64,000 bases of DNA from Peromyscus leucopus (Eukaryota > Chordata > Mammalia > Rodentia > Cricetidae). The DNA lies in NCBI RefSeq assembly GCF_004664715.2, contig NC_051063.1, forward strand, positions 146,717,165 through 146,781,164. The letters run 5' to 3'. The first letter of the stretch is position 1, and every line of letters starts with the position of its first letter. Of this stretch, positions 21,888 to 33,224 are shown piece after piece. The position numbers were made by a program, and so were the translations under genes. The notes beneath the pieces were generated by a model that was not told the DNA's origin, ran no database searches, and worked only from the letters and a program-made list of their open reading frames with translations.

Positions 21888-21900
21888 ACCACCACCTGGC
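21701..21900 (-). mobile_element. B1 SINE (antisense) with trinucleotide expansion
   Basis: The reverse complement of B1 ('tttcaaaacaggatttctct', 'ccttgaactcacagagatc', 'aatgctggggtgaaaggcgt') is flanked by perfect 14 bp copies of 'aacatttaattctt' (21688-21701 and 21901-21914). Just before the SINE's 5' end the usual 'gccaccac' has become (GCC)n(ACC)n at 21853-21896. The tail is (TTTG)n. Confidence 0.95.
21853..21896. repeat. (GCC)10(ACC)4-5 trinucleotide repeat inside a B1
   Basis: A pure GCC run followed by a pure ACC run replaces the short 'gccaccac' of the B1 5' region. It gives apparent poly-Arg/His or poly-Pro frames, which are not genes. Confidence 0.95.
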
Positions 21901-21914
21901 AACATTTAATTCTT

Positions 21915-22895
21915 AACATGATTTTGGTTGGTTGTTTGTGACAGGCCTCACTACCCTAGCACCTCCTGTGTGTGGCCTGCAACTTGCCAGCCTGGCCTCC
22001 TACTTGTGATCTTTTGGTCTCCACTCACTTTCCAAACATGGGTGTCACATGCGTACCCCACCACACACCAGCTTGTGCTTAACTGCGAGTTTTTAATGCA
22101 TCCCCTTAAGTAAGGTACTTGGAAACCCATGGTTAGCTTCCTTCAAGTTAATGTATATTATTTCAAAAAGAATTTAAAAAAATAATTAGTTTTCCTTTTC
22201 ACGTTTCTTTTTTCCTAATTTGACCAGCTTCCCAAGACTTTGTCTTAAATGATAAATGCATGAACCAGGCCTGGTGGCCTATGTCTGGAACCCTAGTACT
22301 TGGCAGGCTGACACCAGGGGATTGCAGGTCATAGAGAGACAGTTAAAAGCGAACAGAAAGTGCATGGAAAGCTTGTCCACTGCTTTTATGGAAAAAAATG
22401 AATCACAAGCTTACAGTGAGATAAATTATATTAAGAACAATGGTAACCCTCAAACCTCATCAAACCCATTACTTCCTAATTAATTTTACTATTAGGTTTA
22501 TGTTTACCTACAATCATTATGTTGTGCCTATGATGAAAATATCACATAATGAGTGCAATACTACATATGTCTTTCCAACCCCGTTCAATGATGTCAAGTT
22601 GACGAGAGTGTCTATAACAAGTGCTATGAGCCAGGACCTTCCTCAGACAGCCTCTCACCTGCCCTACCTCTGCCCCACCCCCACCCCAGAGTGCTGGCTC
22701 TCAGGCACTTACCAGCACAAGGCTGCTTCCAAGTTCCACGTGTGCAGGAACTGTGGGACTCTCCTTCCCCATGTATGACCAGGGTTCAGTACATGATCTG
22801 CCACGGTCCATTGAATAGAAAGGGTAGAACAGCTTCTTCCTGAGCCATTGTGTTCCCTAAATGTTTAAAAAGGCATCTCTCTGTGGAAGACTGGT
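21915..22895. other. Non-coding DNA with a decayed B1-like piece
   Basis: 22258-22345 ('aaccaggcctggtggcctat', 'ggaaccctagtacttggcagg') looks like the 5' half of a very diverged plus-strand B1. The rest is unassigned. Confidence 0.45.
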
Positions 22896-22897
22896 TC

Positions 22898-22899
<2 letters not shown>

Positions 22900-22947
<48 letters not shown>
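22900..22947. repeat. (CA)n microsatellite
   Basis: About 24 CA units, uninterrupted. Confidence 0.95.
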
Positions 22948-22948
<1 letters not shown>

Positions 22949-22949
22949 A

Positions 22950-24425
22950 CACAGATATAAAGAACTGTAGATGCCCACCCAAGTCCCTTATATAAAATGA
23001 CCCAGTATCTCTGGAGATCATACCGGGTGCTCCTACAGACTTCAAACCCCCTAGGAATAATGGCTTGGAACACCTAACACAAAGTAAATGCTGTGGAAAT
23101 ACTACAGTGTCATGTTTGGGAGGCAGGGCTGAGAAAATACTCAGGACGGAGGCAATTTTCTTTTTCAAACCATTTTCCACCCTAAGTTGGTGTGGAACCT
23201 GTGGATATGGAGGTCTGTCCTGAAGCTGGACAGTAGGACCTGTTTAGGGTTCAAAACCAACATCAGCCTGGCGAAGGCCACTTTGAAAAAAGCGAGTGGC
23301 CGAGACTTGTGTCTGGTCTTTTCTCCCCATCTCCAGCAGCAGAAGACCCGTTTTTCTTTGTCCTCCAGTTTTGCTTTGAACCCCTCACTCTGCCTCAGAC
23401 TTAGGTCAAAATATCTCCAATTACCTCCTTATTTACAGACATCAAAATCAAATGCTAAGATACAGCCCAGTCAGGGAACGCTCCAGCCTGTCCTCGGGCC
23501 AGATTTGAAATTAAATAATAACAAAACTCCGAAGCCCAAAGATGTCCATTGCTTGAAATATGCAGCTTACATTTGAGTTCACATGACTCAACTACACAGC
23601 TGGTGACCCCCCCCCCTTCAAGCTAATGGAAGTTGCTTTCTTTCTTTCTTTCTTTCTTTCTTTTAACTTGAAACTGCCTGGTCTCCAAGAAGCAACCTTC
23701 TCTGCATACTTCCTCTCCTCAGGCTCCTGCTTGGCCACACAAGGCATATAAAAAACCCCATTTGGAGAATTGCTTCTTTCCCATGAGGCCCTTCGGTCAG
23801 TGTAATTTAAGAAACATACAACTCCTGCACCCAGCTCTAGAGGTCACAGTAGTTTCCTCCCTTGGAGGGAAGTGGAGGAAGAGGCAAAGCTTCTTCTGCC
23901 TTAATCCTGATCTGGCTTCTAGAGACGCAAAACACCTTCCACACAGAAAAGGTGGATAGGCTGGCTCTGGAGAAGAGGCAGTAAATTCTGAGCAGGCGTC
24001 CTGGCCTAAAACGCTGGCAGGGGCTGGAGGGAGGATTAGCAGGAACTGTGTCAGATGTGACCTGCGCTCATTTCAGACGTGAGCTGGGGTGTGGCGTTTT
24101 GTTGTCAATCTATGATGGAAGAAGATGGTATTTTGTTTGATTCAGATGGGGAACCATTGAGACTCATTTCTTATTCAAGGACAGTGCTGTTCTGTTCTTT
24201 GAGTGTCCCCTGGTCATCTGCGGCCTAAGCCATCCCAGACTCTGCTTCTCCCTTGGCCAGCAGCACCAAGGAACTGAGTGGGGGAAAATGGCGATTCCAA
24301 TGCTTAGACAATCCAGGAAGGAGGGATGGACGGAGGGAGAGAGGGGAGGAGGGGGGGGGATGGATGTGTGTATAAAGAAAACATCTTTAACAGCAATGGC
24401 GCACTTTATGGTTGCGGGCCCTGCA
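22950..24425. other. Single-copy-looking non-coding DNA
   Basis: No interspersed repeat recognised; a (TTTC)6 run lies near 23640-23663. The frame at 23187-23576 (129 codons) has no recognisable domain and no supportable gene context. Confidence 0.4.
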
Positions 24426-24429
24426 CCCA

Positions 24430-24652
24430 CTTAGTATTTTGAGACAGGGTCTCCCTGAACTGGGACTTGAAGATTAAGACAGACAGTTTGGCAAGCAAGC
24501 CCCAAGGAGTCCCAGCACTCCACCTTCCGGGTGCTGGGATTACAGCCCATCCCGCCACACCTGACTTTTTATGGCTTTTCACCTGGATGCTGGGGATCCG
24601 TTCAAGCCCTCATGCTTGCCCAGCTTCCTGACCACGCCATCTCCCCAGACCC
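24430..24652 (-). mobile_element. B4 SINE (antisense)
   Basis: The plus strand shows 'tgagacagggtctccctgaa', 'gtgctgggattacagccc', 'gatgctggggatccgttcaa' and 'ccacgccatctccccag', the mirror image of B4 middle and ID-like head. It is followed directly by an old L1 3' end. Confidence 0.85.
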
Positions 24653-24654
24653 TG

Positions 24655-25010
24655 AGTTCACTTTCAGTCTCCATGGCTTTACTTGTTTGGGACTTTTTAC
24701 GTAAATGGAAGAGTACAACATTTATCCCGTCATGCCCGGCTTCTTGTTCTCGTCACACGCTTTCAAGTTCATCCACGTGGCGGCACACATCACTCCCTTT
24801 ACTGGCTGAATATTATTCCATCCTGTGCCTCTTACCTGTCATCTTGCCAGCCGAGAAGAACGCTGCCGAGGGCACGCTCATGGAAGTTTTGGTGTGGCCG
24901 CATGTTCTTGTGTTCCTTGGATACATTCTAAAAAGGGGAATTGCCTGGTCACAAGGTGTCTCTGTGTGTCACCAGCTGGTGAACTAGACGTCTTACTCTG
25001 AGGATATCTT
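24655..25010 (-). mobile_element. Old L1 3'UTR (antisense)
   Basis: 'tttacgtaaatggaagagta', 'ttcaagttcatccacgtgg', 'ggctgaatattattccat' and 'aggggaattgcctggtcaca' are the reverse complement of the L1M 3'UTR, the same region seen at 1535-1960. Confidence 0.75.
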
Positions 25011-25161
25011 CCTCCAGCAGCCAGATCCTCTCACAACTGGACGGGGAGGGCGGGGGTTGTTAGCAGAAGGAGGACATAGGGAGTCCTACTTAATGTCACT
25101 TTATTACCAAGCAGGATTTGGGGAGGTTGGCATTGTTTCACCCCCTCTGAAAGCAGCAACC

Positions 25162-25163
<2 letters not shown>

Positions 25164-25207
<44 letters not shown>

Positions 25208-25325
25208 CATTACACACATAGACATACATGCATGCACACACATACACAGATGTGTACACATGTACACATGTGCATAACACACGTACATACATATGTGTAC
25301 ATACTCATGTACACACATGCCCACA
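25164..25325. repeat. (CA)n and imperfect (CA/TA)n repeat
   Basis: A pure (AC)n run at 25164-25202, then about 120 bases of interrupted CA/TA dinucleotides. Confidence 0.9.
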
Positions 25326-25329
25326 ATTA

Positions 25330-27855
25330 CTACCTCTGGGAATTCAGACTCTTGGCTGTATTGGCTTGTTTAGCCTTGGCCAAAAGAGTCAATAGGTATA
25401 ATGGGATTTCTTCTTCTGTAACAAAGGCTAAGGAGTTTTGCTCTCACTTCTCAAGGTCGAGGACGATGTTTGTCTATCACTTCCACCGTTAGAAAGATCC
25501 AAGAGAAAGGCAAGGATGCTGCTGAGCTGCTCCCACCCCACCCCACCCTTCATCAGCCCCCATCACCCCCCATTATCCCCGTGCTTGGGGAGTGGCCATC
25601 AGTCACCAGGGTTTGGTTGTGAGTGTGAACTGGCCTAGAGCCCAGAGGCAGACCCAGACAGAGCTGGACAGTCCTGCCTCTTCCCCCTCCCCACCCTGGG
25701 GTGCCGGGAGCCCATCTGTCCATTAGTACTCAGGGAGCAGGCCTGAGGCCCTGGGAGGAAGTCAGCAAGCAGCCTGAGCAGGTGCTTGCCCTCTCCAAGA
25801 CAGCACTGTTCGGATGACGGCAGCTTTCCAGGTGGGAAGTGCAACATCCTGGCGTCTTGGGGGCCTGGCCAGAGATCCAGATGTTTGGCGTCCACCGCCC
25901 CCAAACCTGGGTGATTGAATCTGACACTTTTTTAATAGGGTGTAGGCACAGCTGTCCAAAGGAAGCTCGTCCGCGCTCATTCCTTCCCTCCTGGCCCCAG
26001 CGTGCTAAAGTTCCGATTCCAGGCAACCTTTGGCAGCTCATTCTTCCCCTCCAACACCGGGAAAACCCCAGGAGTCCCCCAAACACATGAGAAGGGGGAA
26101 CCTGGACTATTTCATGGAGAAGGAAAGGGGAGTATGCAAAAATCAATTCAATGGAAGGAGGGGTCCATCCCCAGCTAGGGCCTCAAGTAGACAGTCTCTG
26201 AGATCATTCTCCACTCTAGGCCCTGAAGACCCTCATGCAGGTTTGACAGATCCCCCCCTAGAGGCCCAGGGGTGTGGCCTTGGGAGGCCTCAAAGGACAA
26301 GGAGGGGAGGAGCCTTTTGCTTCTTGGTCATTTTCTTCCCTCTCTGCCCAGCATCCCTGGATGCCCTAGCCTAGCCCTATAGATGAACCACCCACAGTTC
26401 CCAGGATGCACCATGCCTCTGTGGCCCTGTTCCTTTCCCCAGAAAGACTACCTGTGGGTCTCCATCATCATGTTTTGGCTCAGCACCAACTGCCCGATGC
26501 CCCTACAGCCTTTCTTCAGCCCTAACAAAGTGATGAGCCTGCCCTTCACATGCACAGGGGCTAGGAATGTATTTCAGTGGTGACACTCATTACCAGACAG
26601 TCTCCTGTGAAGAGGAAGTGGCCCTAACCATCTCTGTAGCTCCTGTCCCAGACCAGAACCCACAATGATACTAATGCTTGCTCAGTAGAAATTTGCTGCG
26701 CGAAATGAGATTAGATACATTAAAACGAAACAAGGTAACTGTTGGGAGGCAGAGATTAACACCAGAGTCAGGAAGCAGTAGCAGACGCACATAGAGGCCA
26801 CCAGGGGTTCAGGACCCCCGGCTGGCACATGTGCCTCCTTCCAGAGGGTTGAAAGTCACTAACTTGACCTCGCTGATCGGGAAACTGTAGTGAGGAAACA
26901 AGATATTCAGCACTTGGTGGGGAGTGAGGGTGGGGCAGGCAAGCTTAGAAAGATAACCCAGATCCTGTCTAGGGCTAGCTCGCAGTCACAGCCTAGTCCT
27001 GCAGCCTCAGTTGTCATGCTAAAGGGAAAATTCATCAGCGAGCTCCATGGCCATCCCCTCAGCACCCAGCACACCTGTGTCTTAGTTCTTCCTGGGCAGG
27101 TAGGTGGCAGATCTGGCTCCCAGAAACTCTGCATGGCATTCTCCTGTTGCAACAGGCGGGATCTGGAATGTCCCTAAAAGCTGATGGACCAAAGGCTGTC
27201 CCAGGCTGGGGTATTGATGTAAAGAAAGGTGGTGCAGCCTCTAAGAGGTAGGGCCTGGTCACTTGAAGGGGATTTGGGACTCCGGTTCCTCCTGTTACGA
27301 AGGTGCTTCCCAGGCCCCATGGGTGAGCGGCTTCCTCAGTCAGCTTCCACCATGATGGACTACACCACGACAGCCCCAAACCATAGAGCCAAATGAATGT
27401 GGCCTGAAACCTGGAAACTGACCCAAAATATCCTTTCCCCATTCTATTAGGTTGATTTTTGTTGGGTACACCTGCTTCCAGGGAATGGGGAAGGCTGGCC
27501 CCCTGGAGCTCAGGTGAGTGACCATCCCCCAGTCTCCCTTCTTCTATCAGAGGTCCATCCTATCACTTTACATTTCTGGACAATTTCTGTTTATACTTAG
27601 TGGAATATAATGTGTTTTCTTTTAAAACTACACAGATAAAAGCAGGAAGCACAAACTGGGATGGGAATGGGGCCGGGAGAGCTCAGGGAAACTAAGGTTA
27701 GCTAGCAAGCTCCCTCCCGACTGCCTTGGCTGGGGTGTCCATTTTATGAGAGTCTTCCCATGTTAGAAGTGTGACATTTAATATTCTAAGTAGTCATAGC
27801 TCCTTGCATGCCAGCCGTACCTCCAGGAAGCAGTTAAAAAAAAAGAAAAGAAAAG
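25330..27855. other. Single-copy-looking non-coding DNA
   Basis: No interspersed repeats recognised over 2.5 kb. Several overlapping frames of 60-138 codons occur on both strands, with no domain, signal peptide or conserved motif that I recognise. An exon of a known gene could be missed here, since short exons cannot be called without comparison. Confidence 0.4.
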
Positions 27856-27861
27856 AAAACA

Positions 27862-28065
27862 GACTAGGGAGACGGTTCAGCTTGTTGCTCTACCAGAGGA
27901 CCTGAGTTCAGTTCCCAGCACCCATGTTCTGTGGCTCACAACCACCTGTAACTTCGGGGGATCCAACACCCTTTCCTGGCTTCCACAAGCACCCATACAC
28001 ACATACACCACACACAGAGACACAGACACACAGACACACAGACAACACACACACAAACACAGAGA

Positions 28066-28101
<36 letters not shown>

Positions 28102-28170
28102 GCACGCACGCACGCACGCACGCACACACGCACGCACGCACAAACACATGAATAAAAATAAAACAAATCT
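27862..28170 (+). mobile_element. B3-type SINE with large CA/CGCA tail
   Basis: The head is 'agggagacggttcagcttg', followed by 'ctgagttcagttcccagcac' and 'gtggctcacaaccacctgta', then a long CA-rich region with a (CGCA)n stretch at 28096-28140 and a terminal 'aataaaaataaaacaaatctt'. The simple repeat is the SINE's own tail, greatly expanded. Confidence 0.85.
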
Positions 28171-28174
28171 TCAA

Positions 28175-29070
28175 CGACAGATGAATGTAAATGGCCTGGA
28201 AATGTAGCTCAGAAGTGGAACATTTATTCAGAGCACTACAAGAATAAACACAGAAGTAAATCAGAAAGGAAGAGATGCCATTTGAGTTGGGTGAAAAGTA
28301 ACTGTTGGTACTGGAGCTCTGTAGGTTCAATGAGTCACACAGGGACAATGTGTCAAGCATCTGGGTGATTGGGCTGGGTCCTAGCACCAGGCTCATTCAC
28401 CTCACTCTCAGTACCCGCCTTCCCCACCTTGTCTCCTCCCAGGGGGACTGGCTTCTCTTTCCTCTGGTGAGCTTTAAGGACTCCAGGCCCCAGGAGACCC
28501 CGCCCTCCAGAGGTGAAAGACAGGAGAGCCACACCGGCTTCCATTCTGTCATTAGGGAGCTGCCTGCCAGGGCTGGCTGTTGATGCCAGCACCCATCCCC
28601 AGACCACTGGATCTTCCCTCCATTGCTGTCTTTACCAGAGTGTCCATGGCAGTAACAATGCTTGCCAAGTAGTCAAAGCAGCCGCCATCTTTATCAGACC
28701 AGCTGTGCCTGCTTGCTTGTCAGTGTGGGCTGGTGACACTCCTTCACAGAAGGAGCACTCCTGGGCAGTCAAGGGCAGGGCTGCCTGTATGCTGTGTTGC
28801 TAAGGATGCAAGGCACACAGGGACCTCTATAGCAGATGGCCAAGACCTGAGGGAGCCGAGGCTGCTGAGGGACCTGCCTTCAAAGGAACAGGCATCAATT
28901 GGGTGCATTGCTTGAGGGGTTTATACACTATTGGCCACCCCAGTGGCCACCCCAGTCTAGGCTGTTGGGAGCAAGGACTGGAAGAGAACAGCACTGGACA
29001 TCGGGCTAGGGCAGCTTATGGCTCCAAGAGAGTAGTATTCCAAGGGGGAGTCCAAGACCTGGATATGATC
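28175..29070. other. Single-copy-looking non-coding DNA
   Basis: No repeat recognised. A small direct duplication 'ggccaccccagt' occurs at 28933-28956. Confidence 0.4.
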
Positions 29071-29072
29071 CT

Positions 29073-29410
29073 TGTCTTAGTTAGGGTTTTATTGCTGTGA
29101 AGAGACACCATGACCGTGGCAACTCTTATAAAGGAAACATTTAATTGGGGTTGGCTTACAGTTCAGAGGTTTAGTCCACTGTCATCATGGCTGGAAGCAT
29201 GGTGTCATGCAGGCAGACGTGGTGCTGGAGAAAGAGCTGGGAGTTCTACATCTGGATCTGCAGGAAGAGAGAAATGACACTGGGCTTGGCTTGAGCATCT
29301 GAAACCCCCAATCCCGCCCCCAGTGACACACTTCCTCCAACAAGGCCACACCTCCTAACGGTGCCTCTCCCTGTGGGCCTATGGGGTCCATTTTTATTCA
29401 AACCACCACA
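29073..29410 (-). mobile_element. MaLR LTR (MT/ORR1-type), antisense
   Basis: The plus strand starts 'tgtcttagttagggttttat' and ends 'tattcaaaccaccaca', so the LTR is minus-strand with TG...CA ends and 338 bp. 'ttataaaggaaacatttaatt' and 'acacacttcctccaacaagg' are standard for this rodent family. 5 bp flanks do not match, so a clean target duplication is not visible. Confidence 0.88.
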
Positions 29411-29712
29411 GCCCCTGAGTCTGGTTATAACCTGGGCCACTTGTCTGGGTTCATCACTGGATGTCTGTGTCTAAATCCAGAGTCTGTCGTCCTTCTCTTG
29501 CTCTCAGGAAAGAAGGCTCGTTGCTCCATCCATCATCAGTTCAGGGAAACTAGCCGGTACCATTCCACCTTCCCAGCCCATCTCCCACTTCTGACCTGTG
29601 AACTTACTTTCTGCTTTTGCACTTGTTAGCCATCTTCCTAGGCCACAATGTCACATATAGTCCTTAGGCTCCAACTCTTGATGGTAAAAGTCGTGTTGGA
29701 AGTTTTCTGTCA

Positions 29713-30045
29713 CCCATGGCTCAGTGGGTAGAGCATTTGCTGTGTAGACAGGAGGACCTGAGTTCAGATCTCCAGAACGCACACAAATCTAGATGTAGTA
29801 ACATCTACTTGTTATCACAGCATTCCTAAGGGGAGGCGGGAGGTAGAGACAGGAGACTGCCCAGAAACTCACAGGCCAGCTGGCTTGGCTCATACATTAA
29901 TGAAGAGCGAAGAGGAAGGTGAGGACCAACACTGAGGCTGTTCCCTGACTTTCACACATATGCCACAGAGTACACATGTCTTCATTCACACATACAAACA
30001 AGCACACACACTCACCCATCAACACACAGGAAAAGATAAAAATAA
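29713..30045 (+). mobile_element. B4 SINE
   Basis: ID-like head 'atggctcagtgggtagagca', then 'ctgagttcagatctccag', then a B1-like middle with 'gtagagacaggagactgc', and a CA-rich tail with 'acacatatgccacagagtac'. It is diverged but in full order. Confidence 0.8.
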
Positions 30046-30580
30046 CAAATGAATTCTGTATGATACTACTTCTGGGAGGTGCCTAGAGGGGTTCAGCCTC
30101 ACAGAGACAGGCAGTGGATGATGGTTTTCCGGGAACAGAGGAGGAAATGGAGTTAGTGCTGAAGGTGTGCATATTTTCAGCTGGAAAGAAGAAAGGTTCT
30201 GGAGGTGAACAATAATGGTGGCTACACAACCCTCTCATCATGCCACTGATCTGTGCTGTTGTAAAGAACAACAGTAAAATGTTGTTTTATAAACTATAAC
30301 AAATTACAAAATGAAAATAAAACAAGGGGTAAACTGGGTCTTGTTGTAGTGGGCAGGTGCATGGGTTGGCTTCTTTAACATGGGGTAAGTGTGAGGTTCC
30401 CACAGTTCAATGTCAGCTAGTTCAGATGTTGACACCAGACAATAATTTCCTTGTCAATGGATGAGATGGGGCAGGACACAGACACTGGCCCAACATTTTC
30501 ATGGTTTTCCACATTACCTAATATATGGCTGGCTGTAGGTTCTGTAATGATGCCCCTCACTTTGTCCTGAGACTGCTGAT
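30046..30580. other. Unassigned non-coding DNA
   Basis: No repeat or gene recognised. Confidence 0.4.
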
Positions 30581-30584
30581 TTGT

Positions 30585-31075
30585 CCTCTTTTTTGTGTCT
30601 CTCTATAGATGAATTTCTAAATGGTCTTAATAAAATTAAAAAAAAAACAAAAAAAAAAAAAAAAACATGGAGCCAGAAATTTGGGTTAAAGCCTGAGAGA
30701 AAGATCAGAGGAACAGGACAAGCATGAGCTAACCTCACCTCACCAACTCCGCAGCTTCCAAAGACCTTCTTCCTGTATACTCACCTTTATATGCCTTTTC
30801 TGTTCTAGTAACAATTTCGGTTTTTGGAGACCCGTCATTTTGTTCCTTTCATTTTGCTCCCACACCTCTCCATTTCTCGTTTCATCCAGTTTTGTTGTCT
30901 TCTTATGCCCTTCCTTCCACTCATTTTGGGTGCATTCTGCTGTGTTCCTGTGGTTTTGTGAATGAGAGACTTTGATTTTATTTTTTATTTGAGGGGTTTT
31001 CTCATTAAGCATTCAGTGCTATCAGGGTCCTTTTTGGCACTGGCCACACCCTGCAAATTCTGCTACACTGTTGTT
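30585..31075 (-). mobile_element. ERVK-like LTR (antisense), related to 12205-12738
   Basis: On the minus strand it has a TATA-like 'ggcatataaaggtgag' near 30795, then 'ttcctctgatctttctctc' and 'tctggctccatg', and ends near 'aagaccatttagaaattc'. The last part parallels the LTR at 12205. An A-run of about 30 bases with two C interruptions splits it at 30637-30665. Ends are approximate, and the left 200 bases of U3 are unassigned. Confidence 0.5.
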
Positions 31076-31079
31076 TTTT

Positions 31080-31400
31080 TTTTTTTTTTTTTAATTTCAA
31101 CCAATTCCTTATATTAAAAAATATCCTTTGAGACTTCATCTTTGACATACGGATTATTTGGAAATGTGTTGTCCGAGTCCTACATTTGGGGAATTTTCTT
31201 TTGTCAATCCATTACTGATGGCCAGAGAATGTTCTCGAGATAATTTTAATTCTTTCAATAATTGGCTCAGGATAATATTAATGAATATTTCATGGGGTGT
31301 TCCTAGGAAACATGTGTAAGAGAGAAAGTTTGCCTCCAGTGGACTGATTCACCCATTTTGGAAGGAATTATGTAATAACTAAATGGTTTTTATTTTTATT
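31080..31400 (-). mobile_element. Old L1 ORF2 fragment (antisense)
   Basis: 'cggattatttggaaatgtgt' followed by 'ggggaattttctttt' is the reverse complement of the same L1M ORF2 area seen at 1-944. Similarity fades after about 31260. Confidence 0.6.
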
Positions 31401-31424
31401 TAAGAATTTAAAATATTGTTAAAT

Positions 31425-31699
31425 CAGAGCTGGCAAGATGGCTCAGTGGACAGACAGCTTGCCACCAAAGCTTGAGGACCAGAGTTCAGACCCCAAGCAC
31501 ATACATAAAAGCTGAACTCTGTGTGGCAGCTCTCCTTGTGACCCCAGTTCTCAAGAGGTAGAGACAGAAGATCGCAGAAAAAATGGCTACCTAAACTAGC
31601 CTAATTTGTTAAGTTCTAGATTCAGCAAGAGACCCTGCCCAGTAAGTTAGGTGAAGACTGATCAATAAAGACACCCGATACAAACTCTGACCTCTATAT

Positions 31700-31743
<44 letters not shown>
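31425..31743 (+). mobile_element. B4 SINE ending in (CA)n
   Basis: 'gctggcaagatggctcagtg' head, 'agttcagaccccaagcac', a middle with 'gacagaagatcgcag' and 'gcaagagaccctgccc', and 'ctctgacctctatatgtaca' leading into (CA)n at 31700-31743. Confidence 0.85.
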
Positions 31744-31807
31744 CATACTTTCATACATATGTACAAGAAGACTTGGACTATCCATAACCTGCTGAATATC
31801 ACAGCTT

Positions 31808-31992
31808 AACAGCCGGGCAGCAGCACGCCTTTAATCCCAGCACTCGGGAGGCAGACCCAGGTGGATCTCTGTGAGTTTGAGGCCAGCCTGGTCTACAGAG
31901 TGAGTTCCAGGACAGGCACCAAAACTACACAGAAACCTTGTCTCAAAAAACCAAACCAAACCAAAACAACAACCAAAAAAAAAAAAAACCCA
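31808..31992 (+). mobile_element. B1 SINE
   Basis: Well-preserved B1: 'ccgggcagcagcacgccttt', 'gtggatctctgtgagtttga', 'gagttccaggacaggcacc', with an A-rich CCAAA tail. It shares the 'caggcaccaaaactacaca' variant that is characteristic of B1 in cricetids, as far as I recall. Confidence 0.95.
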
Positions 31993-31994
31993 CA

Positions 31995-32602
31995 CACAAG
32001 AGAGTGGATATTAGTTGTCCTGTCATCCAAGGCTAACTGGAAGCTGTCGCCCACTGTGGTGAGAAAAGACCATCCCACAGTCCATGACCAGCCCAAGAAA
32101 AGAGCAACACCCCCCCAAACTCCATGTGTGCTTTCTACTGAATGTGTATCACCTTCGCACTGCTGCAAAATCAAACAGCTACCAGTCAAGCCAGAAGTTG
32201 AGACTGTGTGGACTCGCAATAATCGTCCAAGTTCCGGATGCTTCCCCAGCCTGATGCCCTCCTCACAGCTGTTGCCATCACGATGAGTATTCATCCTTCC
32301 TCGACAGGAAGCACACAGGCTGACTGGACCCAGCAATAGCTAGCAAGCGCTATTAAGTCATAATAAGCCCCATAGCAGGCAAGTGGGAGAGTCTCTTTGT
32401 TGGCCACACTCTGCTTCTTCCTTGCTGGCCCAGGGCATGGAGTTCTATGTGGTTGCTCCAGAAATGACTGCCTCTGCCATGGGGCCAGAGGTAGCACAGT
32501 CAACGTAGTCCATCTTCCCTCTGGGACCACACAAGCCTGGCCTGTGTGCACCTCTGTCTGTGATACACACTCAGACATCTACTGAGAAGCTTTAAGAGAA
32601 AG

Positions 32603-32604
<2 letters not shown>
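31995..32604. other. Unassigned non-coding DNA
   Basis: No repeat or gene recognised between the B1 and the TG array. Confidence 0.4.
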
Positions 32605-32606
<2 letters not shown>

Positions 32607-32652
<46 letters not shown>

Positions 32653-32993
32653 TGTGTATGTGTGTGTATGTATGTGTGTGTATGTGTGTGTATGTATGTG
32701 TGTGTATGTGTGTGTGTATGTGTGTGTATTGTGTGTGTATGTGTGTGTGTGTGAGTATGTGTGTGTGTGTGTGTGCGTGTGCGCGTGCGTATGTGTGTGT
32801 ATGTGTGTGTGTATGTGTGCGTATGTGTGTGTGTATGTGTGTGTATGTATGTGTGTGTATGTGTGTATGTGTGTGTGTATTGTGTGTGTGTATGTGTGTG
32901 TGTGTGAGTATGTGTGTGTGTGTGTGTGTGCGTGTGCGTATGTGTGTGTATGTGTGTGTATGTGTGTATGTGTATGTGTGCGTATGTGTGTTG
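32607..32993. repeat. Compound (TG)n/(TATG)n array with internal 151-153 bp duplication
   Basis: Nearly 390 bases of TG and TATG units with rare CG interruptions. The landmark 'tgtgtattgtgtg' occurs at about 32725 and 32876, and 'gtgtgagtatgtg' at about 32750 and 32903. A block of about 152 bp was therefore duplicated within the array. The apparent poly-Cys/Val frames are artefacts. Confidence 0.95.
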
Positions 32994-33224
32994 GAGGCTA
33001 GGCTTCATCAGCACACAGCCTGACCTGGTAGTATTGTCCATGTGGTCTGGCTTTAGAGTCATGAAGGATATAAGAGTAAAAAGGTCATGTAATAAGTGGT
33101 AGAGTTACTATTATTAATTTGCCAGTGTTGCTATTATCAGCAAATACTATCCAGAAGTATGCAACAAGGCTACTAATAGATGCCGACTAAGTAGTTACCT
33201 CAGTTTAACATCAGAAGGGAACCA

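Noticed and set aside
30740..31012. Lys/Glu-rich 90-codon minus-strand frame
   Set aside because: It lies in the U3-like part of an antisense LTR. Charge bias follows from A-rich composition; no known protein matched.
32592..33062. Frames up to 156 codons, His/Thr-rich or Cys/Val-rich
   Set aside because: They translate a TG/TATG microsatellite. The same applies at 43911-44502, 48580-48918, 27877-28396 and 25031-25492.
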